From contig NW_018344336.1 of NCBI RefSeq assembly GCF_002099425.1, positions 124,001 through 188,000 on the forward strand: a DNA stretch of 64,000 nt, written 5' to 3'. A program made the position numbers and the translations under genes. How positions within the stretch are numbered: the stretch's first letter is position 1; the number at the start of each line of letters is the position of its first letter. The stretch comes from Phascolarctos cinereus (lineage: Eukaryota; Chordata; Mammalia; Diprotodontia; Phascolarctidae). The notes under the pieces were generated by a model, which was not told the DNA's origin, made no database searches, and saw nothing but the letters and a program-made list of their open reading frames with translations. Positions 44,430-56,732 of the stretch are shown here, piece by piece.

Positions 44430-46114
44430 ATTGCTAACACCTGGGATTAGATAATATTGGAGCTTGTTTCATGGAGGCCACATTTTTCTGTATTGTGCCT
44501 TCCTTTAGATTTTTATTAACTAAAATATTTGTTCCAATCAATTTGGGCCCATAGATGAAATGTTCATACCCCTCCTGGTGAAGTTGCTCTCCTCTATCTC
44601 TGGCCCCATTTTGACACAAAATTGCGTTTAGCTCCTGCTTCTGGCCTCCTCTGAGTGTTTGTAGGAGGGAACAGTCTTATTGATAGATGTCCAGAAGGCT
44701 GATCGGTGCAAGGTTGGAGGAAAAGCCCTCTTTCCCTGGTGGGCAAAACCCACCTGACGAGCCTATGGAGACAAAGGAAAGGGCACAGGAGCTCTGCTCA
44801 GGGGTGATTCTGGCTTCATCTTCCACCCTGATTCCCAGAACCCCCTTCTGCAGCCCAACCAGCTCCTTTGCACAACTGAAAATTGCCCCCTCTCTTTTGT
44901 GGATAATCTGCCCCTTCCTTCCACTCTGTGAAAACCCAATGACTACCCAGCCCACTGCCACCAAGCACTTTCTTGACCCCTGCCTCTCCAGGGCTTGCCT
45001 CCTTTAGCCATAGCTTTGCCACCACTACCACATGGGGAATTTCCAAGGCACTCCTTTTCCCTCACTAGACTGGAAGTTCTCTGAAGGCAGGAAACAGGGA
45101 CCTTGCCTAGGCTAATTCTTGCAAGAACCAGGATAATGTTCAGTTAGGACTCTGAGTGAAACAGGTGGGAGTCATCCCCCTTATTTCCCAAGTAGGAGAA
45201 ACTCAATCAGGGCAGCCATGGCATTGTCTCAGGCTCATTCTGCTAAGTGTATATTCCAGACTGGCCCAAGGCTAAGGGGGCTTGAGTTGCTTGTTACTGC
45301 CATGGTTATCATTGAAAAGCCCCCAACCCCAGCTGTATGGGGGACCTGCCCACTGGATTCTTGGGAGAGCCTTCCCAGAGACATTGGGCAGATGGAGCTT
45401 GGCTGTGAGAGGACAGAGAAGCCAAGAGGGAAGCCAGCTGTCCTAGCAGGCAGCAGAGATCTGGGTTCAAGGCCTGGGTCTTCCCCTCACTGGCTATGTG
45501 ACCTTGGCCATGTCCCTGCCCTCCTCTTGACCTCAGACATACTGTTTCTCAAAGGAAGAGGTTGGACGAAATGAGCTCTGATGTCTCTTGTGGCCCTCCA
45601 TCCTACCCAAATCTACAGGAGCATTTAGACCCAACCACACATGCCTTCCCCATCCAACCACCTGCTCTGGCTGAGAAGACCCTGCTCCTCCAATGATTTT
45701 CTTTGGGGTAGCCCCCAACCATGTAGTTCTATGTTCCTCCAACTCTAAAGGCCAAATGAGGAGTAGAAGTAGCCCCACCCCACAGAGGTCAGGTCACCCT
45801 CAGAACCCATGGAGGGAGAAGGCAAAGGTTCCTTAGTCTCCACCTGATGATTATTTCTCTCCCTTTTGTGGACAATCCATGGTTCTGGGATATCACATTG
45901 GTGGCCTCTCTTGGCAGCTGCTCAGGCCTCTGAGCCTCAGGTGACCATTGGGTACATTTCTCATCCCCCAGGAGTCTCTTGCTCCTCAGATAGCCACTCC
46001 CAGAACACAAATGTAGACAAGGAGCCAAAAGTCAAGCAGAACTGAATCTGCTCAAGGTGGACCACCCAGGGAGAAATGATGGTAAGTAACACAGATGTCC
46101 TCTTTAGTGGGTCA
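44430..46114 (+). repeat. Type II module, copy h (full length)
   Basis: Head, L2-like insert (44,650-45,110), body, MIR-like core and tail. More diverged from copies a, e and i than these are from one another. Confidence 0.85.
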
Positions 46115-46230
46115 GGATGCAGCCTAAATGTGCGTGTTTTTATTTTAGGGTCCCAGTACCCCTGAACCCTAAAGCTCAAGATTTTGGTGGCCCATCCTGA
46201 TAAACTTTGTTGTTGTCTGAAAAAAATGTA
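46115..46230. other. Small single-copy insert in type II tail
   Basis: GCAGCCTAAATGTGCGTGTT ... GTTGTTGTCTGAAAAAAATG interrupts the tail/AT-zone border. I find no other copy in the window and cannot identify it. Confidence 0.5.
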
Positions 46231-46244
46231 TGTATTCATATATA

Positions 46245-46295
<51 letters not shown>

Positions 46296-46529
46296 ATACA
46301 TATATATATAAATAGAGATAATATAAGACAACTCATTCCTATGAGTATCATGAATATAACCATATGTGAGTACTCATATTCTCTCTATACATTCAAATAG
46401 AAAATATTCATATATTTTTCTACATACAGTCTATGACCACAAAGGTAGAAATTAAAACAGAGGAGTAAGTGTTCATGGCTAAAATAGGCTACGTTTTAAG
46501 TCATATGAGGCTTTCTATTCTTTTTTTTG
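46231..46529. repeat. AT-rich zone with (TA)n
   Basis: About 50 bp of almost pure (TA)n at 46,238-46,284; GAGTACTC at 46,368. Confidence 0.78.
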
Positions 46530-47028
46530 CATAGCTAGGTAATATAGTAGACAGAGTGCTGGGCCAGGAATCAGGAAGGGTCTTTGTCCTGAGTTCAATT
46601 CTAGCCTTAGACACTTGTTACCTGTGTGACCATGGGCACGTCACTTAACCCTCAGTTTCCTCATCTGCCAAATGAGCATGAAATGGCAAAACATTCCACT
46701 ATCTTGGCCAAAAATACTTTAAACGCGGTCACAAAAAGTCAGACAGGATTGAAACACAACCAAAAAGACTCTTTCTTATACCTTTGTTATTATAGTTTTT
46801 GGTCAGTCATGCCTGACTCTCCATGATCCCGTTGTTGGTTTTCTTGGCCAAGATTCTGGACTGATTTGCCATTTCCCTCTAACAGCTCATTAGACATATG
46901 AGGAAACTGAGGCAAAAATGTCAAGTGACTTGCCCAGTGTCACACAGCTAGTAAGATTCTCAGAACAGATTTGAACTCAAGTCTCCCTGATTGTTGGAAC
47001 ATTATCTATTATGCCACCTAGGTGCTCT
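46530..47028. mobile_element. Inverted pair of MAR1-type SINEs
   Basis: Members 46,530-46,765 (+) and 46,780-47,028 (-). The first carries a T-rich stretch in front of its head (TTTTTTTTGCATAGCTAGG). Confidence 0.78.
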
Positions 47029-47449
47029 GTATACTTATATACGTATGTACAAATATTTATATATAAATACATGTATGTGTAGATATATGAAATACTATAG
47101 ATAATGATCATGCCTATAGAGGATATAGATGTAGCTGCATGGTGTCTCTATAAGATTGCCAGCAGCCCTGGGAGATAAGGGATGTATGTGATTACCCTTT
47201 GAGGAAAGGAGCCCACATGCCATCTCTGTCCTCCACAGCCACAAGCAGCAGAAACAGGTGTTCTTGGATTACATAGCAGGGGAGGGGAACCTGCAGCCTC
47301 CAGACCACATGTGGCCCTGAGGTCCTCAAGTGTGGACTTTCAAATGAATCCAGACTTCACGAAGGAAAAGTTTTGATTCAGTCAAAGGGCCACACTTGAG
47401 GGCCTAGAGGGCCACAGGTGGCCTCCAGGCCTCAGGTTACCCACCCCTG
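47029..47449. mobile_element. Linker and hAT-type MITE
   Basis: MITE 47,277-47,449 (ends CAGGGGAGGGGAACCTGCAG and GTTACCCACCCCTG). Flanks TTACATAG and AGTCCTAG. Confidence 0.8.
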
Positions 47450-47907
47450 AGTCCTAGTGGATGGAGTTTAGGTCTGGAAATTATTTTCACCTGATTGTTT
47501 ATCCTCACTCTTTGTGTCATACTTTATGCTTCCATAGCCTTGTGAACAAGGTTACCCCATCCCCTCTGAAGATATGTGGGCCTCAACAATGATTTTGTAG
47601 GTGCTTTCCAAAAAAGCTTGAGAAAGTTTGTGGTGAATGTAATAACAGGTAATAGCAACCATTTGTAAAGTCTTTTGAGGTTTCTAAAGCACTTTACAAA
47701 TATGCTCTCATTTCATCCTCACAGCACACCTGGGAGGTAGGTGCTCTTCTCCTCCTCATTTTACAATTGAGGAAACTCAGGCAGGCAGAAGTTAAGTGAT
47801 TTGCCTAGGATCTCACAGAGCTGGTCAGTGTGTGAGACTGGATTTGAACTCTGGGCTTTCTGACTTTAGGCTCAGTGCTCTATCTACTGTGTCACCCAGC
47901 TGCCTAA
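47450..47907 (-). mobile_element. MITE flank and MIR-type SINE
   Basis: The SINE covers about 47,640-47,907 on the - strand, with CCTGGGAGGTAGGTGCTCTT typical of the family. Confidence 0.72.
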
Positions 47908-48093
47908 TGGTTCTAGACTATAATAGAATATTACTGGGCTATAAGAAATGTCAGATATGAAGATTTCAGAGCAAATTGGGAAGACTTAACGATATGAATA
48001 CAGAGTAAAATAAGCAATACCAGTAAAAGAGTGTGAGCTTTAATGCAAAACCCCAAATGGAAAAGAAAATGCTATGTGAAATGATAGTATAAG

Positions 48094-48132
<39 letters not shown>

Positions 48133-48162
48133 TGTGTGAGACAGAGAGAGATGGAGAGAGAG

Positions 48163-48203
<41 letters not shown>

Positions 48204-48424
48204 AAGGGAAGTGAAAGAAGGAGGGAAGGAGAAAGACAGATGGAAAGAAAGAATGTCTGTCATTTCCTCAATGCATAACCTCTTTCCAATCATTAATCAT
48301 AAGATGGAATAGGTCAAGTTGGGAGGGTTTTTATCATGGGACATATCTTTTTTTTCTTGTACTTAGATTGGCATTAACTTTGGTATTTACTTAAATAAAT
48401 TGCGTAATAAATGGTCCAGTTCAG
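47908..48424. repeat. LINE-like scrap, TG/GA microsatellite, leader
   Basis: Scrap to 48,090, (TG)n 48,097-48,130, interrupted (GA)n to 48,200, then the leader. Confidence 0.75.
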
Positions 48425-49539
48425 CCACTGCCTAGTGATGAAGTGTTTATAGCTTTCCTGGTGAAGTTGCTCTCCCATATTTCTGGCCACATTTTGACCA
48501 ACCATTGTATTTGACTCCTGCTTCTGGCCTCTTCAGACTCTCCTGGGCTCTCACCTCCAAGCCCCTGGAAAATGTTCAAGGAGGGTTCTGGGTGAAGCAG
48601 CTAGGGATCATCCCCCTTGCTTCACAAATGGACAAAACATACAGGGAAGTCATGGATTTTACTAAGGCTCACCCTGCTCAGTCTTTATACCAGGCTGTCC
48701 CAAAGCTTGGTATGAGTGGGATCAGTTGGCACTTCCCTTAACCTCACAGTCATAACTGAAGACCCCCTAGCTCTATGGGGAACCTGCCTTCCAGTGTCTG
48801 GGGAGCGCCTCCCCAGGGACCCTCAGTTCATGAAGCTTGGCTGGCAGAGGAGGAAGAGGTGGAGGCTGGGCTCAAGGCCTGGGTCTTGCCCATTACTGGC
48901 TGGTTGAACTTGGCTGTGTAACTCTACCCTCCTCTTGACCTCAGTTATGCTCTCTCTAAATTAGTAGGTTGGACCAGATGAGTTCTGGGGTCTCTTTTAG
49001 TCCTAAACCTTATCCACACCTATAAGTGCATTTGGACTCTATCCTCACATGCATACCCCTTCCCCAATGTTAACCAACTGTCCCTCACTCCCCTACTAAG
49101 AAGACTCTGCTAGTCTCATGCTTTCCCTTGGGACAGCCCCCCATCAGTATGTTGTGAACTTCTTCTAACCTGAAAGATAGGAATAAATCCCATGGTTCTT
49201 CCTGGACCAGACTCCTGAAACAGAGTTGCATGCCCCCCACACCTCAGAGGAACTTTCGGGCTTCTGAGCCCAGGAGTTGAAGGGCAGGGCCCTGCTGGTG
49301 ACCATTTTCATACCATGGATAGCAGTCCTGGGGTCTGGCACTTATGATTTCTGTCTCCTTGTCTTCCATTCTCAGGAGGCAGAGCCTCAGGGGGTCTTTA
49401 GGTGGACTTCTTGGCCTGTCTCCCCTCACAGATACCCAGTACCAACCCTAGGGGTCCTCAAGGAGCCACCATCCAAGTGGAGCTGAGTCTGGGGAAGATG
49501 GACCACCCCCCTCCTTTGCTGAGCAAGGAGGGAGAGCCC
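48425..49539 (+). repeat. Type I module, copy k, promoter lost
   Basis: Normal to GGGGTCCTCAAGGAGCCACC at 49,450. It keeps AGTCTGGGGAAGATGGACCA, then breaks at about 49,540 (CCCAAGGTGGAGGAAAAGG) into the linker in front of a MITE site. No CRE, CCAAT or palindrome remains. Confidence 0.82.
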
Positions 49540-49834
49540 AAGGTGGAGGAAAAGGAGGCCTCATCCCATCTCTGTCCTCCGTGGCCACAAATAGCAGACA
49601 CAGGTGTTCTGGAATTACCTAGTTGGACGGATTTTAGGTCTGGAAAATTATTTTCAAGTGATTGTTTTACCCTCAATCTTTGTGTCAAATGTTATGCTTC
49701 CACGCCCTTCTGAACAAGGTTATGCCGTCCCCTCTGAAGGTATATTGGCAATAATATTGAGTTTGTAGTTACTTTCCAAGAAGGTTTGAGAAAGTTCGTG
49801 GTCAATGTAATAGTAGCTAATAGCTACCATTTCT
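49540..49834 (+). other. Unit linker with empty hAT MITE site
   Basis: The linker GTGTTCTGGAATTACCTAG runs directly into TTGGACGGATTTTAGGTCTG at 49,619-49,640. In eight other copies a MITE and a second CCTAG lie between these words. This is either the pre-insertion state or a clean loss. Confidence 0.75.
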
Positions 49835-50070
49835 AAAGTCTTTTGAGGTTTTCAATTTACTTTACAAATATGTTCTCATCTGATCCTCACAGCAAACCTG
49901 TCAGGTAGGTGCTCTTCTCCTCCCCCCATTTTACAGTTGAGGAAACTGAGGCAGACAGACACTCAGACTTGCTCAGGTTCACTCAGGTAGGAAGCACGTG
50001 GGAGAGGCTATATTTGAACTCCAGTCTTTCTGACTTCAGGTTGAACTCTCTACCCACCTGGCTGCATTTT
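49835..50070 (-). mobile_element. MIR-type SINE, diverged copy
   Basis: Reads CCTCAGTTTCCTCAACTG on the - strand. The head side differs from the other units (GAAGCACGTGGGAGAGGC), suggesting a different or more diverged element. Confidence 0.65.
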
Positions 50071-50809
50071 AGATAAGCTTCCTCCCACAAAGGCTAGGGC
50101 CAATAGGCCCTGGACAAACTAACCAGGTAACTGGAGCATTAAGTGTTTGCAGGGGAGGACAGGTTGCTCAGCCTGGGGAGGAAGGCAGGATCAAGACTGT
50201 GGCAGACTACAGAAGCCAAAGAGAACCATTTGTCTTTATCTTGGAGGCAAGTGTGGCCAGTGAAGCTTGTTAGGCAGCAGAGAGAGAGGGTCAGAGCTGT
50301 GCTCTAGGAAGGAATACCATTGGGGAAGCTGTGTGAGGATGGGTTGATGAGGGCAGAGAATGGCTGCAGGAAGACTCCCCTCCTCCATCACCATCAGGAG
50401 GCTGTAGCTATGGGCATCAGGCATGAATTAAGTTTGTCATGGAAAGAAGTGGATGTGGGGGAAAGCTGTGGAAGAATTAGGATCAAGAAGACATGGCACC
50501 TCCATGGTTTGGGAGTGTGTCTGAGCCTCAGAGGTCCAGGAGAGCTCCAAGACAGCAGATACAACCAGAAAAATCTGCCCTCAGAACCGGAAAAGAAATA
50601 ATGAGGCAGTACTGAGAAGCAAAAGAAAACTATCTGGATGTAGATGGTAAAGTGAAGAATTGGAAAAACGTTTTTGAAATATGGGATGAAATATCTACCT
50701 AGAGATAGGTAAGAAACCAGAAACACAGAAGGAGTTTTTCTTTACCACGCAAGTTGTACTTTCACAGCTTACTATCTTGGAGGGTGGAGGAGGAATGTCC
50801 TTATATCAC
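50071..50809. other. Single-copy stretch, partly an old interspersed repeat
   Basis: No copy elsewhere in the window. Words such as AGCAGACTACAGAAGCCAAAG-like text, GGTCAGAGCTGTGCTCTAGG and CATCAGGAGGCTGTAGCTAT recall a common old mammalian repeat that I cannot name. From 50,430 on nothing is recognised. No long frame with coding character. Confidence 0.5.
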
Positions 50810-51959
50810 AAGAATGAGCCCCTTTCTGTAACAGTTCAGCCTGGAGAAGCTCCTTTGGGTGATAGGTGAGCCCTATCAGGAGGTAGACACTCTTTTTCAA
50901 ACTTTTTATTCATTGTTACTTTAGTGTCCATCACCAAATATCCCTTCAGATGCCTGGGTGAATACTGCATGAATACTGAATGTCTGCTCGGACAGATAAG
51001 AATCCTCATCTATGAGTCGATACAATGAAATCTTCTATCATCCTTTTCCATAAGATTTTCCTTAGGAGTTAATGCTCTCAACCTGTTTGCCTTTGTCTCC
51101 TGACCTCTGCACTTTCCAAGTCAATCAGATGTTTCTGAAGACCCTCTTCAGACCCCCTTTCATCTCCCCACCCTCATTAGTAATTGACATTGATTAAATT
51201 GTTTAATGAAATGATTGTACTGGGGTGCACCAGTGTGGGTGTGTATACATGTAGGAGAATGTGCATATTCCTGTGCGTTTCTGTGTATCAGTGTATGTAC
51301 TAACTTCCATCCCAGCCCCTCTTGGATCACTGCTGAATTCAGTCTGAATATATTCCTCCCACTTCCCTTATCCAGCAGGTCACTCTACAAAACAGATGTT
51401 TTAAAAAGACAAAAAAACCCAAAGTTAAAACAACCCAGTTCAGTTCATGTCACACAGCTCTTGAGTTTACACCACTGTAATGTATTCAACATGTACCATT
51501 GGGTCTTTGAGTGGTATTCAGCTTATTCTCCAGATCATCAATGCTGAGAGAGCAAGGAATGTCTTTTCACCACTTTGTGTGTGTCCTGCTGCCCAGGATG
51601 GAGTTCCTGCTAATGACAGGAGCGTAATCAACGTTTATTGAAGCCCATTCATTCAGGAAAACAATTTGGTATTAAGCCTAAAAACTGACTTAAAATGGGA
51701 ATTTCTGGATAGCTTATACATTGCTGACTTTATACTGCAGAGAGACCAAAAATATTTCCATATACCATGTGTCCCAAAAGACTTAGTGCAGCTTTAAACT
51801 CTTAAACTTTTAAGAGTTTAAAATTCGGGAATAAATATCAAAATATTCACCCCCACACTATGTGTTCACAAAAAACCTGAAAAAATAGAGCCGTATTTAT
51901 TTCAGAAATAAATGAATGAATTGTTGAGAGTGAGGGGAAAAGCATGTATCAAGTTTCAC
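50810..51959 (+). repeat. Block D plus block C, second copy
   Basis: Direct copy of 23.04-24.15 kb without the L1 fragment in front. The mariner-like half element at about 51,769 has a perfect inner stem, TTTAAACTCTTAAA (51,793) against TTTAAGAGTTTAAA (51,809). Confidence 0.7.
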
Positions 51960-52435
51960 CTCTGGGTCGCCACATAGTAGGTATGCATAATGACTGTCTG
52001 TCATTGACTACTACAAGCCGGGCACTAGTTAAGTGCTCTACACACATGATCTCATGTGCTTCACACAAAGGCTCTGAGTGGTAGTATTCTAATCCCCATT
52101 TTGCAGTTAAGGAAACTGAGGCAGGCAGAAGTTAAGTGACTTGCCTAGGATCTCACAGAGCTGGTCAGTGTGTGAGACTGGATTTGAACTCTGGGCTTTC
52201 TGAATTCACGCTCAGTGCTCTATCCACTGTGCTACCCAGGTGCCTAGTGGTACCAGACTATAATAGACTACTACTGGCTATAAGAAATGACAAATATGAA
52301 CATTTTAGAGAAACTTGGGAAGACTTCCGTATGTGAATACAGAGTAAAATAAGCAAGACCAGTAAAAAAATATGTGATCCTGACTGCAAAAACCTACATT
52401 TAGAAGAAAATGCTTTATGAAACGATAGTGTAAGG
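51960..52435 (-). mobile_element. MIR-type SINE and LINE-like scrap
   Basis: MIR-type SINE to 52,242 (- strand), then the scrap (+) to 52,435. The scrap ends in a very short GA run (GTGTGAGAGAGAGAGGAGGG). Confidence 0.7.
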
Positions 52436-53046
52436 ATTGTATGTGTGAGAGAGAGAGGAGGGGGGTGGTGGGGGAAGTGAAAGAAGGAGGGAAGGAGAAA
52501 GACAGAAAGAAAGAATATGTTTCCTTTCCTCAATGCACAACTCATTTCCAATCATTGGTAATAATGTGGAATGGGTCAGGGTGGAAGGGTTTTATCATGA
52601 GACACGTCCTCTCTTGTTCTTTACTTAGAATGGCATTAACTCCCGAATTTGCTTAAATAAATTAAGTTATTAATGGACCAGTCCAGTCTCTCAGCCTAGT
52701 GACGAAGTGTTTATAGCTCTCCTGGTGAAGCGGCTCTCCCATGTTTCTGGCCTCATTTTGACCAACAGTTGGATTTGCCTCCTGCTTCTGGCCTGTTCAC
52801 CTTTCTTGGACTATCACCTCCAAGCCACAGGAAAATGTTCAAGGAGGGTTCTGGGTGAAGCAGCTAGGGGTCAACCCCCTTACTTCACAAATAGACAAAA
52901 CATTCAGGGAAGTTATGGATTTTACTAAGGCTCACCCTGCTCACTGTGTATCCCAGGCTGGCCCACAGCTGGGTATGTGTAGGCTCGGTTTGCCCTTCCC
53001 TTAACCCCATAGTCATAACTGAAGATTCCCAGAACACTTAGCTCTA
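52436..53046 (+). repeat. Leader and type I fragment, copy l
   Basis: Leader, head (52,700) and body up to CTTAGCTCTATGGGGAGCAT at 53,045, where it joins a reversed MAR1 piece. This is the third instance of the fold-back junction. Confidence 0.82.
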
Positions 53047-53189
53047 TGGGGAGCATGGCCAGGGTCACACAGCTAGCATGTGTCTAAGGCCAGATTTTAA
53101 CTCAGGAAAAGGAGCCTTCCTGACTCCAGGCCCAGCACTCTGTCCATTGTTATCTAGCTACCCTAAGAAATGAACAGACAACATTATAT
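53047..53189 (-). mobile_element. MAR1-type SINE, 5' part only
   Basis: Reads GGCCAGGGTCACACAGCTAG to TTATCTAGCTACCCTAAG on the + strand, the reverse of 27,164-27,267. Confidence 0.75.
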
Positions 53190-53716
53190 TGATGGTGTGC
53201 TTCGGTGCTTGTACTGGGACCCCACATCTAAGATCACATTTCTGCCTGGCCTCAGAAACACTATCTCTGATTGTTTGCCTCCAGCCCAAAGATGCTACCT
53301 CTGGCAGTGACTCATGAGGGGGCCCAGTGAGGCAAACTGTGTCTCCCTGTTACAAGAACAAGCTGACCTCTGTAGAATTTCCCTTGTATGACCAGGACTA
53401 TTTTGTACGAGGAGAACCGTGCATCACTGATGCCTACAGTTACCCTGTACAATACAGAGGTCAAGCTGTAGTTGCCAGCTCCTCCAACTATCTTGGTACA
53501 TACATAACAGACCCAAAACACGGCCCTTAGGAAACCCCCTACCCTCGGTTTCCAGTAGTGAATGATGTAGTTGTAGGTTATCACCTAATTAACATTCTTG
53601 GCATGTAATCCACTGCTTTTCCTATTTAAGCATTAGCATCATTCCTGTTAGGTTGCAGGTTCCTCAAGAAGCTCTGCCTGCTGCATAGCCTAACAATAAA
53701 TCTTTGCTACCTTGAA
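53190..53716 (+). mobile_element. Solo LTR of an endogenous retrovirus, copy d, end missing
   Basis: Starts TGATGGTGTGCTTCGG; TATA-like CCTATTTAAGC at 53,621; AATAAA at 53,695. It ends at about 53,716 where AT-zone sequence of the - units begins, so the last part of the LTR was lost in a rearrangement. Fossil. Confidence 0.75.
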
Positions 53717-54639
53717 TGTGTGATTATTCTTGTCTTCTTTCTAGAAGGTCCCTATATGAACACTTATTGAGTCTTCCTCCATTCCTATGAGGACTTCATT
53801 TATGAGTACTCCTTCAGTGTATATGCCTGTACCTAAGGGTACCCTTATTCTCCACCGATATTCCTATATATCAGTACTGATATACTCACTGTGTTCAGAC
53901 AAAGGATTCTTTCTAAATTCTCTCACAGGAAGAGAAGCAACAGAATGTTTTCAGGTATGTAGGGAGGATATGAGAGAACTCTTATCAGCGATCATAGCCA
54001 GAGAATGTCAGCATACACACACAAACATATACATGAAAAGAGAGAATATGGGTACTCATATCAATGAATAGAGTGAATGTGTGATTATTCATACAGGTAG
54101 GAAAAGAGAGAGTGGTTACTAATGTTTATGAGGAGATAGAATGAATGAGTCATATTAGTGAATTTACAGAAAGCATAAATGAGAACATGTACATAGGAAT
54201 GAAGGAAAAGAACCTGAGTATATACATATGTATATATTTGTGAATCTATTCTGTCTTCTTATGTATGAGTTGACATATATTGTCTATATATTCATATATA
54301 TAAATATGAAGTATGTATATTTTAGGAGAGAGACTGTAGTCATATATGTGAGTATTCATACATGAACATAGGGAATAAATTAAATGAAACATATAAATGT
54401 TTTTGTTCTATATAGGAACATAAAAGGCATGTGTGTACATACATCCACCCATATCCATCCGTATCCATATAGATATACATTTATATACATATGATATAAA
54501 GAGAGCCATTCAGTCCTCATAAATATGAATAGAGAGGGAATGGAAGATTATTCCCTTACTTAATTCCAGAAAAGAAAGGTTTGAGCCCTCCTGCATAAGA
54601 ATATACAAAGCCCAGGGGTTTCGAGGAGGGAGACAGAGG
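53717..54639. repeat. AT-rich zone, - oriented, joined to LTR
   Basis: Begins TGTGTGATTATTCTTGTCTT, matching 29,692 directly and 10,200 inverted; GAGTACTC at 53,804. Confidence 0.72.
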
Positions 54640-56240
54640 GCCATCTTGACAGACAACAGAGGGTCCCTGGGCATCAGTCCCGGTCCCTGGGGTGCTCCCC
54701 CTCCCTTGCCCTGCCCCCCAAATGATAACAGTCAGGAAGTCCCAGGGGAGCTCAAGACACTTGTAGCGGCAGTGGGGAGAGGGGAAAATGAGTCAGAAAA
54801 AGCTTTCGAAGAACAGAAAATGGGTTGGAGAAGGTGTGGAGGAGGGGAAAATGAGCAAGAGAAGGTCTTTGGGAAAACAAAATGAGCTGGAGAGGTGTGG
54901 GGGTGGGAAAGGAGGAAAAGTACTGCAGAGGGCCTGAGGGGGAGGAGAAAATTAGACCAATAGCTTGCGAGGGGAAAGGATGCTGTCTCCATGGAAACAT
55001 GGGAAGGGGATGCATGAGAGGGGCCAGTGGAGGCAGCAACGGGATTGGCTGGAGGAAGACTCCTGCCTGACCAAGGCAGACGCTGATGTCAATGACCATG
55101 GGCACTGCAGCAGAGAGGGGATGGGGTGGGGAGGTCCACCTTGCCCAGACTGAGATCCTATTGGCTGATGGTTCCCTAAGGAACCCTAGGGCTAGAGGGG
55201 ATAGAGGCCAGGGGACCCACCCAAAGACCCCTGAGGCTGAGACTCCTGTGCATGGGAGACAAGAGGTTAGGAAACACAAGCCCCAGACCCCAGGACTCGT
55301 GCCCTTAGTAGGGAAATAGTCACCACCAGGTCTCTATGAGACCTTTTCCTTCCACCCACCTGAGCTCTGAGGTCTCATAGTCCTTGTGAGAAGAGGGGGT
55401 ATGGAGTGGGGGGGGCTCCTCTGGTTCAGGAAGCTGGTCCAGGAAGAACCATGGGATTTATTCCAATCTTTAGGGTGAGAATAAAGGCAGAACTTGCTGA
55501 TGGGGGGCTGCCCCAAGGGAAAGGATGAGACTAGCAGGGTCTGCTCAGCTGGGGAGTGCAGGGCAGTTGGCTATCATTGGAGGGGGGTATGGATGTGTGG
55601 GTGGAGTCTGAATGCACTTATAGGTGTGGATAGGGTTTAGGGCTAAAAGAGGCCCCAGAGTTCATCTGGTCCAACCTCACAATTTGGAGAAAGCATAACT
55701 GAGGTCAAGAGGAGAGCAGGGTTACACAGCCACAGTCACAAACTCAGTAAGGGAAAGATCCCAGCCTCCAGCTCAGCCTCCACCTCTTCCTCCTCTGGGA
55801 GCCAAGATTCATAGACCAAGAGTCCCTGGGAAGGCTCTCCCCAGAAGCTGGAGGGCAGGTTCCCCAAAGAACTAGGGGTTGTGGGAGTCTTCAGTTATGA
55901 ATGTGGGCTTTAGGGTAAAGTAACCTGAGCCCTTGTACCCAGCTTTGGGCCAGCCTGGGATACACAGTGAGCTGTCTGAGCCTTAGTAAAATCCATGCCT
56001 TCCCTCATTGTTTTCTCCATTTGTGAAGTAAAGGGGATGATCCCTAGCTGCTTCACCCTGAACCCTCCTTGAACATTTTCCTAGGGCTTGCAGGCGATAG
56101 CCCAGGAGAGGCTGATGAGGCCAGAAGCTGGAGCCAAATCCAATGGTTGGTCAAAATGAGGCCTGAAATATGGGAGAGTAACTTTACCAGGAGTGCTATA
56201 AACACTTCATCACCAGGCAGAGTGACTGGACTGGACTGTT
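54640..56240 (-). repeat. Type I module, copy m (full length, inverted)
   Basis: Tail with two minisatellite units (54,775-54,900; TGAGTCA at 54,789-54,795), promoter, C-rich part, MIR-like core, body and head. Direct relative of 30.64-32.24 kb. Confidence 0.85.
54945..55175 (-). promoter_or_regulatory. Promoter-like module P8
   Basis: In + coordinates: CCAAT 54,957-54,961; GTCTCCATGGAAAC 54,985-54,998; ATTGG 55,044-55,048; CRE-like TGATGTCA 55,084-55,091 (CpG mutated); ATTGG 55,160-55,164. Spacing equals that of P3 and P5. Confidence 0.52.
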
Positions 56241-56516
56241 AATCACTTAATTTATTTAAACTAATACTGAAGTTAATGCCAATCTAAGGAAAGTATAAGA
56301 GAGAAAGATGTGTCCCATGATAAAAACCCTTCCACCCTGACCCATTCCACATTATTATTGATTGAAAAGAAGTTGTGCATTGAAGAAAGAACACACGTGC
56401 TCTCTCTGTCTGTCTTTCTCTTTGCCTCCCTCTTTCTTTCTCTCCCTCCATCTTCCTGTCCCAACCTCTCTCCCTCTCCCTCTTTCTCTCTCTCTGTCTC
56501 TCTCATACACACACAG

Positions 56517-56550
<34 letters not shown>

Positions 56551-56725
56551 TTTGTATACAATCATTTCACATAGCATTTTTCTTTTCCATTAAGATTTTT
56601 GCAGTCAGGCTATAATGTTTTACTGGTTTTACTCTGTATTCATATCCATAAGTCTTCCCAAGTTTCTCTGAAATCTTCACATTTGTCATTTCTTACAGTC
56701 CCATAGCATGTTATTATAGTCTGGT
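56241..56725. repeat. Leader, TC/AC microsatellite, LINE-like scrap (inverted)
   Basis: TC-rich DNA at 56,400-56,505, (AC)n to 56,550, scrap 56,580-56,725. Reverse partner of 7.43-7.95 kb. Confidence 0.75.
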
Positions 56726-56732
56726 ACCATTA

